Part shown: positions 9,634-17,055 of the stretch, in pieces | Layout: each line of letters opens with the position of its first letter | How positions within the stretch are numbered: position 1 is the stretch's first letter | Source of the DNA: Ochrobactrum sp. BTU1 | Lineage (GTDB): Bacteria; Pseudomonadota; Alphaproteobacteria; Rhizobiales; Rhizobiaceae | Direction of reading: 5' to 3' | Assembly: GCA_018798825.1 (NCBI GenBank) | Contig: CP076357.1 | Location: 797,501 to 840,417, forward strand | DNA length: 42,917 nt | Notes under the pieces: model-generated | The model's database searches: none | Seen by the model: the letters and a program-made list of their open reading frames with translations, nothing else | Told to the model about the DNA's origin: nothing | Made by a program: the position numbers and the translations under genes

Positions 9634-10020
9634 CTATTCAGATCCGCTTGCGATCAAATAGGCGATCAGATCATCAACTTCAGATGCCCAAAGCCCCCAA
9701 AACCTCATCTTGGTATTGGGAACCACGTCCCTTGGACTGCTCACAAATGCTCGCAAAGTCTGCTCGTCCCAGATTAAGCCATTCGCTCCGGCCTCACGCA
9801 TAGCGGAAGAATAGATAAAGTCCGGTACAGTACCTGCTTTTCTGTTCAGAACAGACTTCAGATGGGGACCGATTAAATTTCTTTCGCCATCAAGAACATG
9901 GCATGATCGACATCGCGCCTGGAAAACCATTTTGCCATGATCAATGTCCTGCGCATTGGGCAGTGACGGCCATCCAACAGTGAAGGCAAACAGACCAGTT
10001 GTGAGGACGAACGTTTTCAT
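9634..10020 (-). CDS. periplasmic class I cytochrome c
   Basis: A 128-residue mono-haem cytochrome c. The signal peptide (MKTFVLTTGLFAFTVGWPSL) is probably cleaved near NAQD. The haem motif is CRSCH around residues 37-41, followed by LIGPHLKSVLNRKAG, and the distal Met ligand is in NTKMRFWG around residue 104. The order matches the small cytochrome c2/c-550-like group. The frame is open upstream, but ATG 10020 gives the expected signal peptide; the Shine-Dalgarno sequence is weak. It presumably carries electrons in the periplasm; no oxidase or dehydrogenase partner is adjacent. Confidence 0.85.
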   Translation of the reverse strand: MKTFVLTTGLFAFTVGWPSLPNAQDIDHGKMVFQARCRSCHVLDGERNLIGPHLKSVLNRKAGTVPDFIYSSAMREAGANGLIWDEQTLRAFVSSPRDVVPNTKMRFWGLWASEVDDLIAYLIASGSE

Positions 10021-10189
10021 GGGCACAATTTGTTCTGATTGAATGGTTAGCGTTTCTGACGCGCATCGCGCACCAATAGTTAACCGAGTGAAAGTTTCAG
10101 CATTTTGCTTAGCGTGAATCAACCTTACCATTGTGCTGAACGTTCGAAAGGCAACGGTCGGCGACAGAACGGCGACATCTCTGTAGCGA

Positions 10190-10315
10190 AAGTCTGAAGA
10201 AAAAGGTCCACGCGCCATTGCAGGCCAATCGGGAAGGTTTGATCACTGGTGCGATGCGGACGGCTGCAAGGTGTGGAAAAGCTACGGTGATAATACAAAG
10301 TATGGTCCGCTCTGA
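10190..10315 (+). pseudogene. remnant of a small cysteine-containing protein
   Basis: A frame without a start codon reads IAGQSGRFDHW, then CDADGCKVWKSYGD, up to a TGA at 10313. Translation after the TGA continues as FSYQHPQLGED. The pattern (Trp-Cys, Gly-Cys, then an aromatic-x-x-His stretch after the stop) resembles small zinc-binding proteins. The TGA could replace an original tryptophan codon. I infer decay; it may also be chance. Confidence 0.3.
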
Positions 10316-10404
10316 TTCAGTTATCAACACCCACAGCTTGGCGAAGACGCGTTAACTGGAGGTCGACAGATCTCAGCTATTCTAAGGCACGCCAAGAGGA
10401 GTGC

Positions 10405-10950
10405 ATGTGCGATCTCTATGATATAACGACGGCTCATGAGACCTTTCGCCATCTCTTTCCCCAGTCTTGTGACATGACAAACCGTGTTGATCCGCAGTTA
10501 GACGTCTATCCAAACTATCCAGCCCCGGCTTTGCGAAATCTATCAGGTAGTGAACACGAGCTTACACATCTTCGATGGGGAATGCAGACGCCGCCTATCT
10601 ACGTCAAAGGTGAAGCTGCCAAGCCGCTGCATTGGTTTGCTCACAACGAAGAAAAGCCGCTCTTTGCATTTACCGGCATCTGGACAACTTGGGACGGTGC
10701 GAGGAAGAAAAAAGAAGGCCCGGTTGAGGACGATATCTTTGCCTTTTTGACCACAGAGCCTAACGCGGTGGTAATGCCGGTCCATCCCAAAGCAATGCCT
10801 GTAAGCCTGTGCACGGTCGAGGAAATCGATACATGGTCGCGAGCACCGTGGAATGAACCCAAGCAAATGCAAAAGCCGTTGCCCGATGCTGACTTGATCG
10901 ACCTGACGCCGAGTAATGACAATAAAGAAGTGCAAGCAAGCCTGTTTTGA
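10405..10950 (+). CDS. SRAP-domain (YedK/HMCES-like) protein with internal deletion
   Basis: A 181-residue relative of SOS-response-associated peptidases, which form a thiazolidine crosslink with abasic sites in single-stranded DNA through Cys2. Cys2 is present (MCDLYDI), as are LRWGMQTPP (about 60-68), HWFAHNEEKPLFAFTGIWT (about 77-95) and the conserved His in VMPVHPKAMPVS. Between WGMQTPPIYVKG and KPLHWFA, family members have about 50 residues carrying the catalytic Asn and the Glu of a TSFSEY-like motif. These are absent here, without a frame break. The protein is therefore probably inactive or altered. Start by ATG after AAGAGGAG. Confidence 0.8.
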   Translation: MCDLYDITTAHETFRHLFPQSCDMTNRVDPQLDVYPNYPAPALRNLSGSEHELTHLRWGMQTPPIYVKGEAAKPLHWFAHNEEKPLFAFTGIWTTWDGARKKKEGPVEDDIFAFLTTEPNAVVMPVHPKAMPVSLCTVEEIDTWSRAPWNEPKQMQKPLPDADLIDLTPSNDNKEVQASLF

Positions 10951-11004
10951 TGGCTGGGCGCCACTCTATGGCGCACTACATCCTTAAGAAAAAAGGAGGA
11001 GGAG

Positions 11005-11286
11005 ATGCGAAGTCCGAAACGCGAAGGTTTTTATCCAGATCGTGATGTCGATTGCCAAGATGCCGTATCGCAGAGCATCGCCGATCTGATCGAGCAAGCC
11101 ACCCTGTCAAGTACATCGGAAGCCGATGCGGCCGCTGCTATTTCCGACACAGCTATTCCAGGTATTCGAGATTTGATTGGCCACGCTGTTGCTGCGGGCT
11201 GGTCCGCTGAAGAGACCGCGAACGCGATCGAAGTTGTCTCTGACGGCATGTATGTCGGCCACACAAGCAAAGAGCCAGACGAATAG
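11005..11286 (+). CDS. small conserved protein, 93 aa (paralog of the 34.5-kb gene)
   Basis: Preceded by a very strong Shine-Dalgarno sequence (AAAGGAGGAGG). The protein has FYPDRDVDCQDAV near the N-terminus and GHAVAAGWSAEETANAI followed by VSDGMYVG in the second half. The same pattern occurs in the 68-residue product of 34479-34685 (YPERELDCQEAV, ARNAGWEEAETAAAI). This copy has about 20 extra residues rich in Ser, Asp and Ala between the two blocks. No signal peptide or membrane segment. Function unknown. Confidence 0.75.
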   Translation: MRSPKREGFYPDRDVDCQDAVSQSIADLIEQATLSSTSEADAAAAISDTAIPGIRDLIGHAVAAGWSAEETANAIEVVSDGMYVGHTSKEPDE

Positions 11287-11472
11287 CATCGACACTTTCG
11301 GTGCGATCGACCTGCAACCTTACGATAATCTGGCTGTCGTGGAGAAAAAACTCCGAGCCGCCCTATCACGCGCGAACTAAGTCATTTACTCAGGCTCTCT
11401 ATAGCTAATTGACTTCCAACCCAAATGAGAACATTATAAGAACACTAGCAGTGAAGGCGAATTAGAAAACAC

Positions 11473-11607
11473 ATGGCAATTAAGTTTACGAATACACCTG
11501 TCCGTCCAGTGGAACCTAAAATGGGCAAAGCCAAAGGTTCAAAAAAAACGGGCGGGGCTTCGACACCCGATAATTCCGACCTCGATAAAAACGCCAACGG
11601 AAAGTGA
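11473..11607 (+). CDS. very small basic protein, 44 aa
   Basis: ATG 11473 to TGA 11607. The product begins MAIKFTNTPVRPVEPKMG and continues with a Lys/Gly/Ser-rich tail (KAKGSKKTGG) ending DLDKNANGK; it looks intrinsically disordered. It is followed after five bases by the 79-residue gene at 11613, so the two are probably co-transcribed. No clear Shine-Dalgarno sequence (TTAGAAAACAC). Function unknown. Confidence 0.5.
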   Translation: MAIKFTNTPVRPVEPKMGKAKGSKKTGGASTPDNSDLDKNANGK

Positions 11608-11612
11608 TTTAA

Positions 11613-11852
11613 ATGGCCAATGCGCGTCTCATCGTGGTTGCCGCCTTTGATAAGAATGATGATGGCGAACTCGTTCCCGCATTTGATCCAATGTCGTTTG
11701 AGACCGAAGGCCGCGCAATGAAAGCTGCGACAGGCCTTGAAGGAAAGCATTCTGGGATTGTTGCCTGGAGCCGGGAAGCGGATCCAGATATTGGTGAATA
11801 TGGACCTCCAACCATAATTTTCCAGTTTGGTGATATTCCGGATATGGAATAA
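11613..11852 (+). CDS. conserved hypothetical protein, 79 aa
   Basis: A small acidic protein with ARLIVVAAFDKNDDGELVPA at the N-terminus and GIVAWSREADPDIGEYGPP in the second half, ending IIFQFGDIPDME. The alternating hydrophobic pattern suggests a small alpha/beta fold. GGAAAG lies 12 bases upstream of the ATG, inside the end of the preceding 44-residue gene. It resembles unannotated small proteins seen in rhizobial genomes; no function can be assigned. Confidence 0.68.
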   Translation: MANARLIVVAAFDKNDDGELVPAFDPMSFETEGRAMKAATGLEGKHSGIVAWSREADPDIGEYGPPTIIFQFGDIPDME

Positions 11853-12350
11853 CAATCACCTGAAATGAAAGACCAGCTTGGTGGCCGGCCATACAGTTAT
11901 GAGTGGCTTCAACAAAAACTAGCGTTCAATGGGTTTTAAAACCGCCAAAAATTTCTTTCTTCTACTTAATCTAATAGCTATGCGATGTGTGTGCGGAAGT
12001 CTGATTGACGCGATCGGAGACCACGCATAACCTTGGTGTTCCGGGAAGAGCGCCAGGGGTTTTTCATCAGCAGGTGAACAGTAACTTGCCCGAATATCCC
12101 GGATTGTCGCCTTTGCTTCGCGAGATCGCTCGCCCTGCAAACACGCTGACCGTTAACAGTGACACAGCAGTATTTCGGCCGTTGTCAGGACGACTTACTC
12201 GCCAAAATAAGGCTTAATCGGTCTGCCAGACGTCGCCCACTTCATGGGCCGAACCTAACTGTGTCGAAGCCTGGGCAACTGATGGCTGGGCAGTCTTTCG
12301 CTTATTTAACCACTTGGCAGCCATATCTGTGCGATATCTAACCGACCTTG
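11853..12350. other. ~500-bp region without a supported gene
   Basis: Several overlapping short frames exist on both strands, none with a convincing ribosome binding site or motif. It leads into the structured element at 12351. Confidence 0.4.
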
Positions 12351-12437
12351 TTCGAGGGCAAGAGCAATAAGCGCCTGCCAGTCGGCGCGTCAGGGGGAAT
12401 GAGCCACCCTGACCTTGGCATAGGCTTTGCCCTCGAA
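12351..12437. ncRNA. candidate structured RNA (three-way junction with pseudoknot)
   Basis: An outer stem TTCGAGGGCAA (12351-12361) pairs perfectly with TTGCCCTCGAA (12427-12437) and extends to 14 bp if G12362 is bulged. It encloses hairpin P2, GCGCC (12371-12375) with GGCGC (12384-12388), and hairpin P3, GTCAGGG (12389-12395) with CCCTGAC (12407-12413). The P2 loop contains TGCCA (12376-12380), complementary to TGGCA (12416-12420) in the strand returning to the outer stem, a potential pseudoknot. It does not match a riboswitch consensus I know. A short inverted-repeat mobile element (MITE) is the main alternative; strand is not determined. Confidence 0.5.
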
Positions 12438-12442
12438 ATGGA

Positions 12443-12524
12443 GTGACACGAATGGGTTTTATACCTGTGAGTGTCACACTTACGATAAAGAAAACCCGCA
12501 CAGGCTGGCAAGCACATGTGCGGG
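12443..12524. other. two further hairpins following the structured element
   Basis: GTGACAC (12443-12449) pairs with GTGTCAC (12471-12477), and CCCGCACA (12495-12502) with TGTGCGGG (12517-12524). They continue the hairpin series that begins at 12351, about 160 bp upstream of the TerC gene. A 43-codon frame (ATG 12452 to TAG 12583, with GGAG upstream; VTLTIKKTRTGWQAHVRVYR) overlaps them and could alternatively be a small gene. Confidence 0.4.
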
Positions 12525-12685
12525 TATACCGTCCCAACGATAAGAAATCAGCGATTCAGAAATCCTGCTGTCTTCCGAGATAGGCTAGCCGCTAAAAGTT
12601 TCAGACAATTATCGCTCACGCAGAGTTGAACGAAGCCGCATACATCCTATCTGAAATCAATTGGATTTCAAAAAAGGGCTTAACG

Positions 12686-13429
12686 ATGCAGTTTCTAGCC
12701 GAACATCTTGCATTCTTGTCGACGCCTGGAGGGTGGGCTGCACTTATTACCCTTGTCACCATGGAAGTTGTTCTGGGAATCGATAACCTCATTTTCATCT
12801 CTATTCTTACGAACAAGTTGCCGGCGCATCTTCAATCAAAAGCTCGACGGATCGGTATTGGGGCGGCACTAGTCTTGCGGCTCGCATTATTGTTTACAAT
12901 TTCCGTCATTGTTCAGCTCACCCAGCCCGTTTTTGAGGCATTTGGGCACGGTTTTTCCTGGCGAGACATTATTCTGATCGCAGGTGGTTTGTTTCTGGTC
13001 TGGAAAGCGACCAAGGAAATCCACCACACGGTAGATCCGCACGACGGGAAGGAAGGCATCGGCGGAAAGGTCGTACAGCTTACAATGGGTGCAGCGATCG
13101 TACAGATACTGATCTTGGATCTGGTATTCTCGGTCGACTCTATCATCACTGCTGTTGGCATGACCGACGAAATAGCGATCATGGTAATTGCTGTCCTCGC
13201 CGCAGTCACCGTAATGCTTCTTGCGGCCGACCCGCTATCGCGGTTCATAGCAGCTAATCCCACGATCGTGATGCTGGCGCTTGGTTTCTTGTTATTGATC
13301 GGCACGACCTTGATCGCAGATGGCTTTGGCTTCCATGTCCCGAAAGGCTACATCTATGCGGCTATGGGCTTCTCAGCTCTGGTGGAAGCACTGAACATGT
13401 TGGCGCGACGCAGAAAGAAGGTTCATTAA
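12686..13429 (+). CDS. TerC-family integral membrane protein
   Basis: A 247-residue TerC/Alx/YkoY-type membrane protein with about seven helices. The family motif [15 protein letters not shown] lies near residues 27-41 and the repeated half has [16 protein letters not shown] near residue 148, with the acidic residues expected to bind metal. Relatives export manganese or act in metalation of secreted proteins. ATG 12686 is preferred because the family begins at this point; a longer in-frame start at 12626 exists and neither has a strong Shine-Dalgarno sequence. It ends in RRRKK, typical of a cytoplasmic tail. Confidence 0.88.
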   Translation: MQFLAEHLAFLSTPGGWAALITLVTMEVVLGIDNLIFISILTNKLPAHLQSKARRIGIGAALVLRLALLFTISVIVQLTQPVFEAFGHGFSWRDIILIAGGLFLVWKATKEIHHTVDPHDGKEGIGGKVVQLTMGAAIVQILILDLVFSVDSIITAVGMTDEIAIMVIAVLAAVTVMLLAADPLSRFIAANPTIVMLALGFLLLIGTTLIADGFGFHVPKGYIYAAMGFSALVEALNMLARRRKKVH

Positions 13430-13550
13430 CCTGTTCTAACCCTTATTCGTCTTGTACGTTGCTGAAGGCTCTTGAGGAAGGGCCACAGCTGCATGGAGGC
13501 GAGATGGACCATGAGGAAGTTAGTGACGAACTTGTCGTAACGGGTAGCTC
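13427..13550 (-). pseudogene. C-terminal fragment of an IS5-type transposase
   Basis: The minus strand reads RRATRYDKFVTNFLMVHLAS, then MQLWPF, which matches the conserved C-terminus (ATRYDKLxxNFLxxVxLASMRLW) of IS5-group DDE transposases. An in-frame TAA precedes it, and no complete DDE domain was found upstream (13560-13930). It abuts the TerC stop codon. I read it as the tail of a decayed insertion sequence. Confidence 0.6.
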
Positions 13551-14344
13551 TCCGGCAGTATTTTGGGCGTTACGCATTGGTCGTTGACCAACTCACAAGC
13601 GCGGTTCGCTCTGCAGGCTCTATCGGACAGCACGATTGCGCGCGGGTCGAGATAGTATAGAGTATTTCCTGTTTTGATTGAGTCATTGGAAATGCTCTAT
13701 CCATTTTTTTGCACGCATCTTTTTCCGAAGGCCGCTTCGCACTTTTCGGGGTGCGCTCTACCAGCGTGTTAACGATCGGTCTGTCGTCCTTATGGCGTGT
13801 TGTCTCATGCCGAGCCGGATGCCATGGCGTCACGCGATATGGTTGTCCGCTGTCGTAGGACTGAGGACAGCGGACAACCAAGATGATCGCACCGACATCG
13901 TCGTTCTTTTGAGGCTGGTTAGTTTTCAAGATCAGGAAGACGAAGTTAGTGAAGTCCTTGCACGTCAGGCCGCAGATCGCGAAAAGCGATATGCGCGGGC
14001 GGATCGAACGTCAGCAAGCGTCGTGAGAGTGGTTTTCGAGATGTATATTTGTTCATTGCGGACATGCCAAAAGTCTACAGATTGACGCAATTGGCAGAAC
14101 AAAGGTGAGAGTTGCGGAGATCTTCTGTGGCACATCTCTCGTCCCAACGTTTTAAACTGATCGGCGAACCATTCCACTGATGCAGTCCACTGATAAGGTC
14201 GAGAACAGGGCAACTGCTGGACGAGTTAAATCGCATGAGAAATCATGTCGAAAAAATACACCTCTGAAACCGTCTAATATCCATCGACACTCGCATGCAA
14301 ATCACCGACATCTAATAGGAAGAGTGAACACCCAAGAGAAGATC
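13551..14344. other. decayed accessory DNA, no intact gene
   Basis: About 790 bp with overlapping frames on both strands and none convincing. A minus-strand frame containing YDSGQPYRVTPWHPARHETT may be more of the transposase, but it is too degraded to assign. A perfect 15-bp inverted repeat lies at 13840-13880. Confidence 0.45.
13840..13880. repeat. perfect 15-bp inverted repeat
   Basis: TGGTTGTCCGCTGTC (13840-13854) and GACAGCGGACAACCA (13866-13880) are exact reverse complements separated by 11 bases. There is no T tract on either side, so a simple terminator is unlikely. Confidence 0.75.
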
Positions 14345-15184
14345 ATGACGGCAAAAATCATCGATATCTGGAATGCAAAGACCTTTACTGAAGACATCCA
14401 TGCGTTTCTCAGAGAGCATTCCGAGACGATTATCAGATTTCATCGATACGAACCGCAAACTGATAAAAATCTGGAATCACTCCAGCGATATGAGCGTCGA
14501 AATCGAAACCCGTTTGCGGACAACTACAATAGAATTCGAGACAAACTCGTAACCTTGATATCGACCAAGACAATTCGTGCATTCCATTACACGCGAATGG
14601 TCGACGACGAAGTGGCACACGTGTTGACCAACGGATTTTTTGCGCCCTCTTTGGATACCACTTTTGCGCACCTTTCGGACCGTGTTCGTCGACTTGTTGA
14701 AACAGGAATTCTCTCGATCCAGGAGGGGGACCGCATCTTTTCCGCCTCGCCCTTGAACCAGTCCGATCAACTGAAATCTCGTCAGGGCTTCTGGATGACC
14801 ACTATTCCAATCACTCCTGAAGACCCTTCCATCAGTTTGCTGGTCAACAACTGGGGTGGGGAAGTGGGTTATTTCTGGCTAGACGAAAGCCAAGACCCTG
14901 AGTTGCTGACACGCGTGCAGTCAATCGGTCGCGGCCGTATTTTCGAATTGGCCGTTCCTATGTCAGATAAGGATGGACGTCCATTGCCGGGGTGTTGGTC
15001 GGCAGCAAAAGATATCGTGAATGTTCTGGCCAGGAGCCATGGCTTCCATACAGACACTCCTGGCTTCGACTTGTCAGTGAAGAGCACCCTGCCTGCTTCC
15101 GCAGTCATCACTGTTCACACGGAGGGAGATGAAACCTATTTAGATTTTGGTCAAAGTTTCCAGAACCACGCGAGCGCGGATTAA
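14345..15184 (+). CDS. unrecognised 279-aa protein
   Basis: ATG 14345 is preferred (AGAGAAG lies upstream); a longer in-frame start at 14180 adds 55 residues of low-quality, His-rich sequence. Visible features are a charged N-terminus, IRAFHYTRMVDDEVAHVLTN around residues 79-98, NNWGGEVGYFWLDE around residue 168, and a C-terminal segment with SAAKDIVNVLARSHGF. The combination of an HYTR motif with a later WGGE motif recalls uncharacterised bacterial families, some thought to have ADP-ribosyltransferase-like folds, but I cannot confirm this. A SUKH-type immunity remnant follows 220 bp downstream, so a toxin or effector role is possible but unproven. Confidence 0.7.
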   Translation: MTAKIIDIWNAKTFTEDIHAFLREHSETIIRFHRYEPQTDKNLESLQRYERRNRNPFADNYNRIRDKLVTLISTKTIRAFHYTRMVDDEVAHVLTNGFFAPSLDTTFAHLSDRVRRLVETGILSIQEGDRIFSASPLNQSDQLKSRQGFWMTTIPITPEDPSISLLVNNWGGEVGYFWLDESQDPELLTRVQSIGRGRIFELAVPMSDKDGRPLPGCWSAAKDIVNVLARSHGFHTDTPGFDLSVKSTLPASAVITVHTEGDETYLDFGQSFQNHASAD

Positions 15185-15194
15185 GCCGTATATT

Positions 15195-15317
15195 ATGAGC
15201 ACTGGCAAAGGAGGATGCCTATTGCAAGGTCGCGAATGGCACAAGGTCGATGGGGCTTTGACAGATGTAATATCTAAGCTGAAATCCGTCGCTCCCCGCG
15301 CCCTTCCCGACAAGTAA
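15195..15317 (+). CDS. possible 40-aa small protein
   Basis: ATG 15195 begins 10 bases after the preceding stop and ends at TAA 15317. The product contains GREWHKVDGALTDVISKLKS. There is no clear Shine-Dalgarno sequence. It could be translated by coupling with the upstream gene or be chance. Confidence 0.28.
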   Translation: MSTGKGGCLLQGREWHKVDGALTDVISKLKSVAPRALPDK

Positions 15318-15402
15318 TATGCGCTGCATCTTTCAGTAAAAGCGGTGAGGGGCTCTTAGCGCCATCCTGGTCGCGTCTTTATCCCGCTGAGGGAGCGGCT
15401 AG

Positions 15403-15595
15403 ATAGAATGGGACGGGATCTTCCGAGAATACTTCGAAGGTCTGTTCGTAATTGGAGGCAACGGCGACGAAGCTTTAGCATTCGACCTGCGCGAGACAGA
15501 ACGTTATCCGTTGGTCAACCTTTGATATAACGAACGTCAACCTGCCCGAAAGCGCCCGGAGCATTGCGACGTCTTTTGACACCGCTATAAGTTAA
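15403..15595 (+). pseudogene. frameshifted SMI1/KNR4 (SUKH) family remnant
   Basis: Frame one reads EYFEGLFVIGGNGDEALAFD then LRETERYPLVNL before a TGA at 15523. Removing one T from the TTT run at 15521-15523 lets the frame continue as DITNVNLPESARSIATSFDT up to TAA 15593. The GGNGxxxxxAFDLR and PLV pattern is typical of SMI1/KNR4-like (SUKH) proteins, many of which are immunity proteins against bacterial toxins. The N-terminal half is missing and there is no start codon. A TAG at 15400-15402 closes the frame upstream. Confidence 0.6.
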
Positions 15596-15889
15596 TCGGT
15601 CGTCGCAATCATCAATCTGCTCCCGTATTTTTGGGGCTCACGGCCTTGGACTTCAAGCAAATTGGTTTGGTAACACCCATAGGCATGTTTAGCGGGACTG
15701 TTGGTTGGCGTTTTCGCGGCGACCCTCACAAGGTGGCTAAACGAACGTGGCTATGCGAAAATCCTGATGACGACACGCGAAGCGCGAATTGACTTACAGG
15801 GCATTCACAATCTTTTTGGTCTCGTTAGGCTAATGACGGTTGTCCTGCATGAAAACGCGGGTTCAAAAGCAGTCATTGGTCACCGAGTT
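15596..15889 (+). other. region without a supported gene
   Basis: A 70-codon plus-strand frame (15701-15913) overlaps the convergent transglutaminase gene and has no recognisable motif or ribosome binding site. Nothing else was seen. Confidence 0.4.
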
Positions 15890-16801
15890 TCAAATCATGG
15901 CGTGCACAAATGAGCCTACACCCAGATCCAATGGCGAGCGACCTGCTGGCCCGTAGCGACTTGATGTTCGAACTGCTGGACCCTGTCGTTGCATGGTTGT
16001 CTGTTTTCCATCACACTCTTCAGTCCAGACCTCAAATCTGTTGAGTTGATGCGGGCCGAAAGTTGAAAACAATGGGATATCGCTTGCGTCGCGACCACGC
16101 GCGACAACTATCCGGCCAATCCGTGGTTGATTATGGCGTGCATCAACGGTGAACCAACGTCCATCGAGGAAAACCTCAACCCAGGCGTTGTAATCCATCG
16201 GAGAAGGATCGGGTGCCACACCAATATCTCCCATGAAACCATTCACATACCGCGCCGGGATATTGAGCGCCCGACACAGCGTGATGGCGAGATGGGCGAA
16301 GTCTCGACAGACGCCTACACGCTCCTCATATGCTTCCAAGGCGGTACGGGTCGAGCGCGCATAGCCATATGAAAAAGTGAGGTAGCTGTTCACAAAATCA
16401 CAGATGGCCCGCACTCGATGCGCACCTTTTGTTATATCGCCAAAGCGTTTCCAGGCGATCTGAGATAAACGGTCGGTTTCGCAATAGCGACTTCCTAAAA
16501 GATAAGGGAGACACTCCATCGGCAGGTCATTCGGATTTAACTGATCCGCATCATCGTCGAAGAAGTCGGGAGCACCACTAACTTTCACCACCGCATCGTA
16601 TTTGAATACTGTTTCACCAGGTTCCATAAGAAGCCGTTGGCACTCGTTGCCGTGTATATCCTTGAAAGGTGAGGCGTTGGGCTGGCCAAAACTTGACCAA
16701 ATCACATCTTGGCGATGCTCGGGGTGAACGTTGAGATATGAATAGACTGCAGTCGGGGCTGCAACTTCAACAGCAATTTCGTAACCAACGCGAATGAGCA
16801 T
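15890..16801 (-). CDS. transglutaminase-like cysteine peptidase family protein
   Basis: A 303-residue cytoplasmic protein with an N-terminal beta-rich region (residues 1-130) and a transglutaminase-like core. The catalytic Cys lies in ERVGVCRDFAHLAITLCRAL around residue 168, and the third position in RWFTVDARHNQPRIGR around residue 219. The segment where the catalytic His usually precedes AW reads MDYNAWVEV, so Asn may occupy that position. RGRDASDIPLFSTFG is typical of the rhizobial subgroup. GAGGAG lies seven bases before ATG 16801. It probably cleaves or modifies peptides, but its substrate is unknown. Confidence 0.83.
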   Translation of the reverse strand: MLIRVGYEIAVEVAAPTAVYSYLNVHPEHRQDVIWSSFGQPNASPFKDIHGNECQRLLMEPGETVFKYDAVVKVSGAPDFFDDDADQLNPNDLPMECLPYLLGSRYCETDRLSQIAWKRFGDITKGAHRVRAICDFVNSYLTFSYGYARSTRTALEAYEERVGVCRDFAHLAITLCRALNIPARYVNGFMGDIGVAPDPSPMDYNAWVEVFLDGRWFTVDARHNQPRIGRIVVARGRDASDIPLFSTFGPHQLNRFEVWTEECDGKQTTMQRQGPAVRTSSRYGPAGRSPLDLGVGSFVHAMI

Positions 16802-17055
16802 GGCAATCTCCTCTGGCCAACGTAACTCGCGATGGTGGGGAAGGTTCCCCGAGTTAACACGCGTGTGGAGAGAACAATCGTCTGAAGCTTCAATCGTTAT
16901 ATTGCAAAGTGCCGTGATTCACTACGATGACGCATGGACAAGGAGCATTCCTCATTCATTCCTTGAGACTGTTTACCTGCAGGGCACTCACGCACCTGGT
17001 CGCCCGCGTGATCGACTAGCATCGGAGAAACGAAAGCAAAGATGGCGGTTGCTTT

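Noticed and set aside
12351..12437. yybP-ykoY manganese riboswitch upstream of terC
   Set aside because: The conserved GGGGAGUA-type and loop sequences of that riboswitch are not present, and the distance to terC is large; only the general idea of a terC-associated RNA remains.
16824..16848. GGAAC-N16-AGTT upstream of the transglutaminase gene as an EcfG promoter
   Set aside because: The -10 element deviates from CGTT and the -35 is part of a GGGGAA/TTCCCC palindrome; not reliable enough to annotate.
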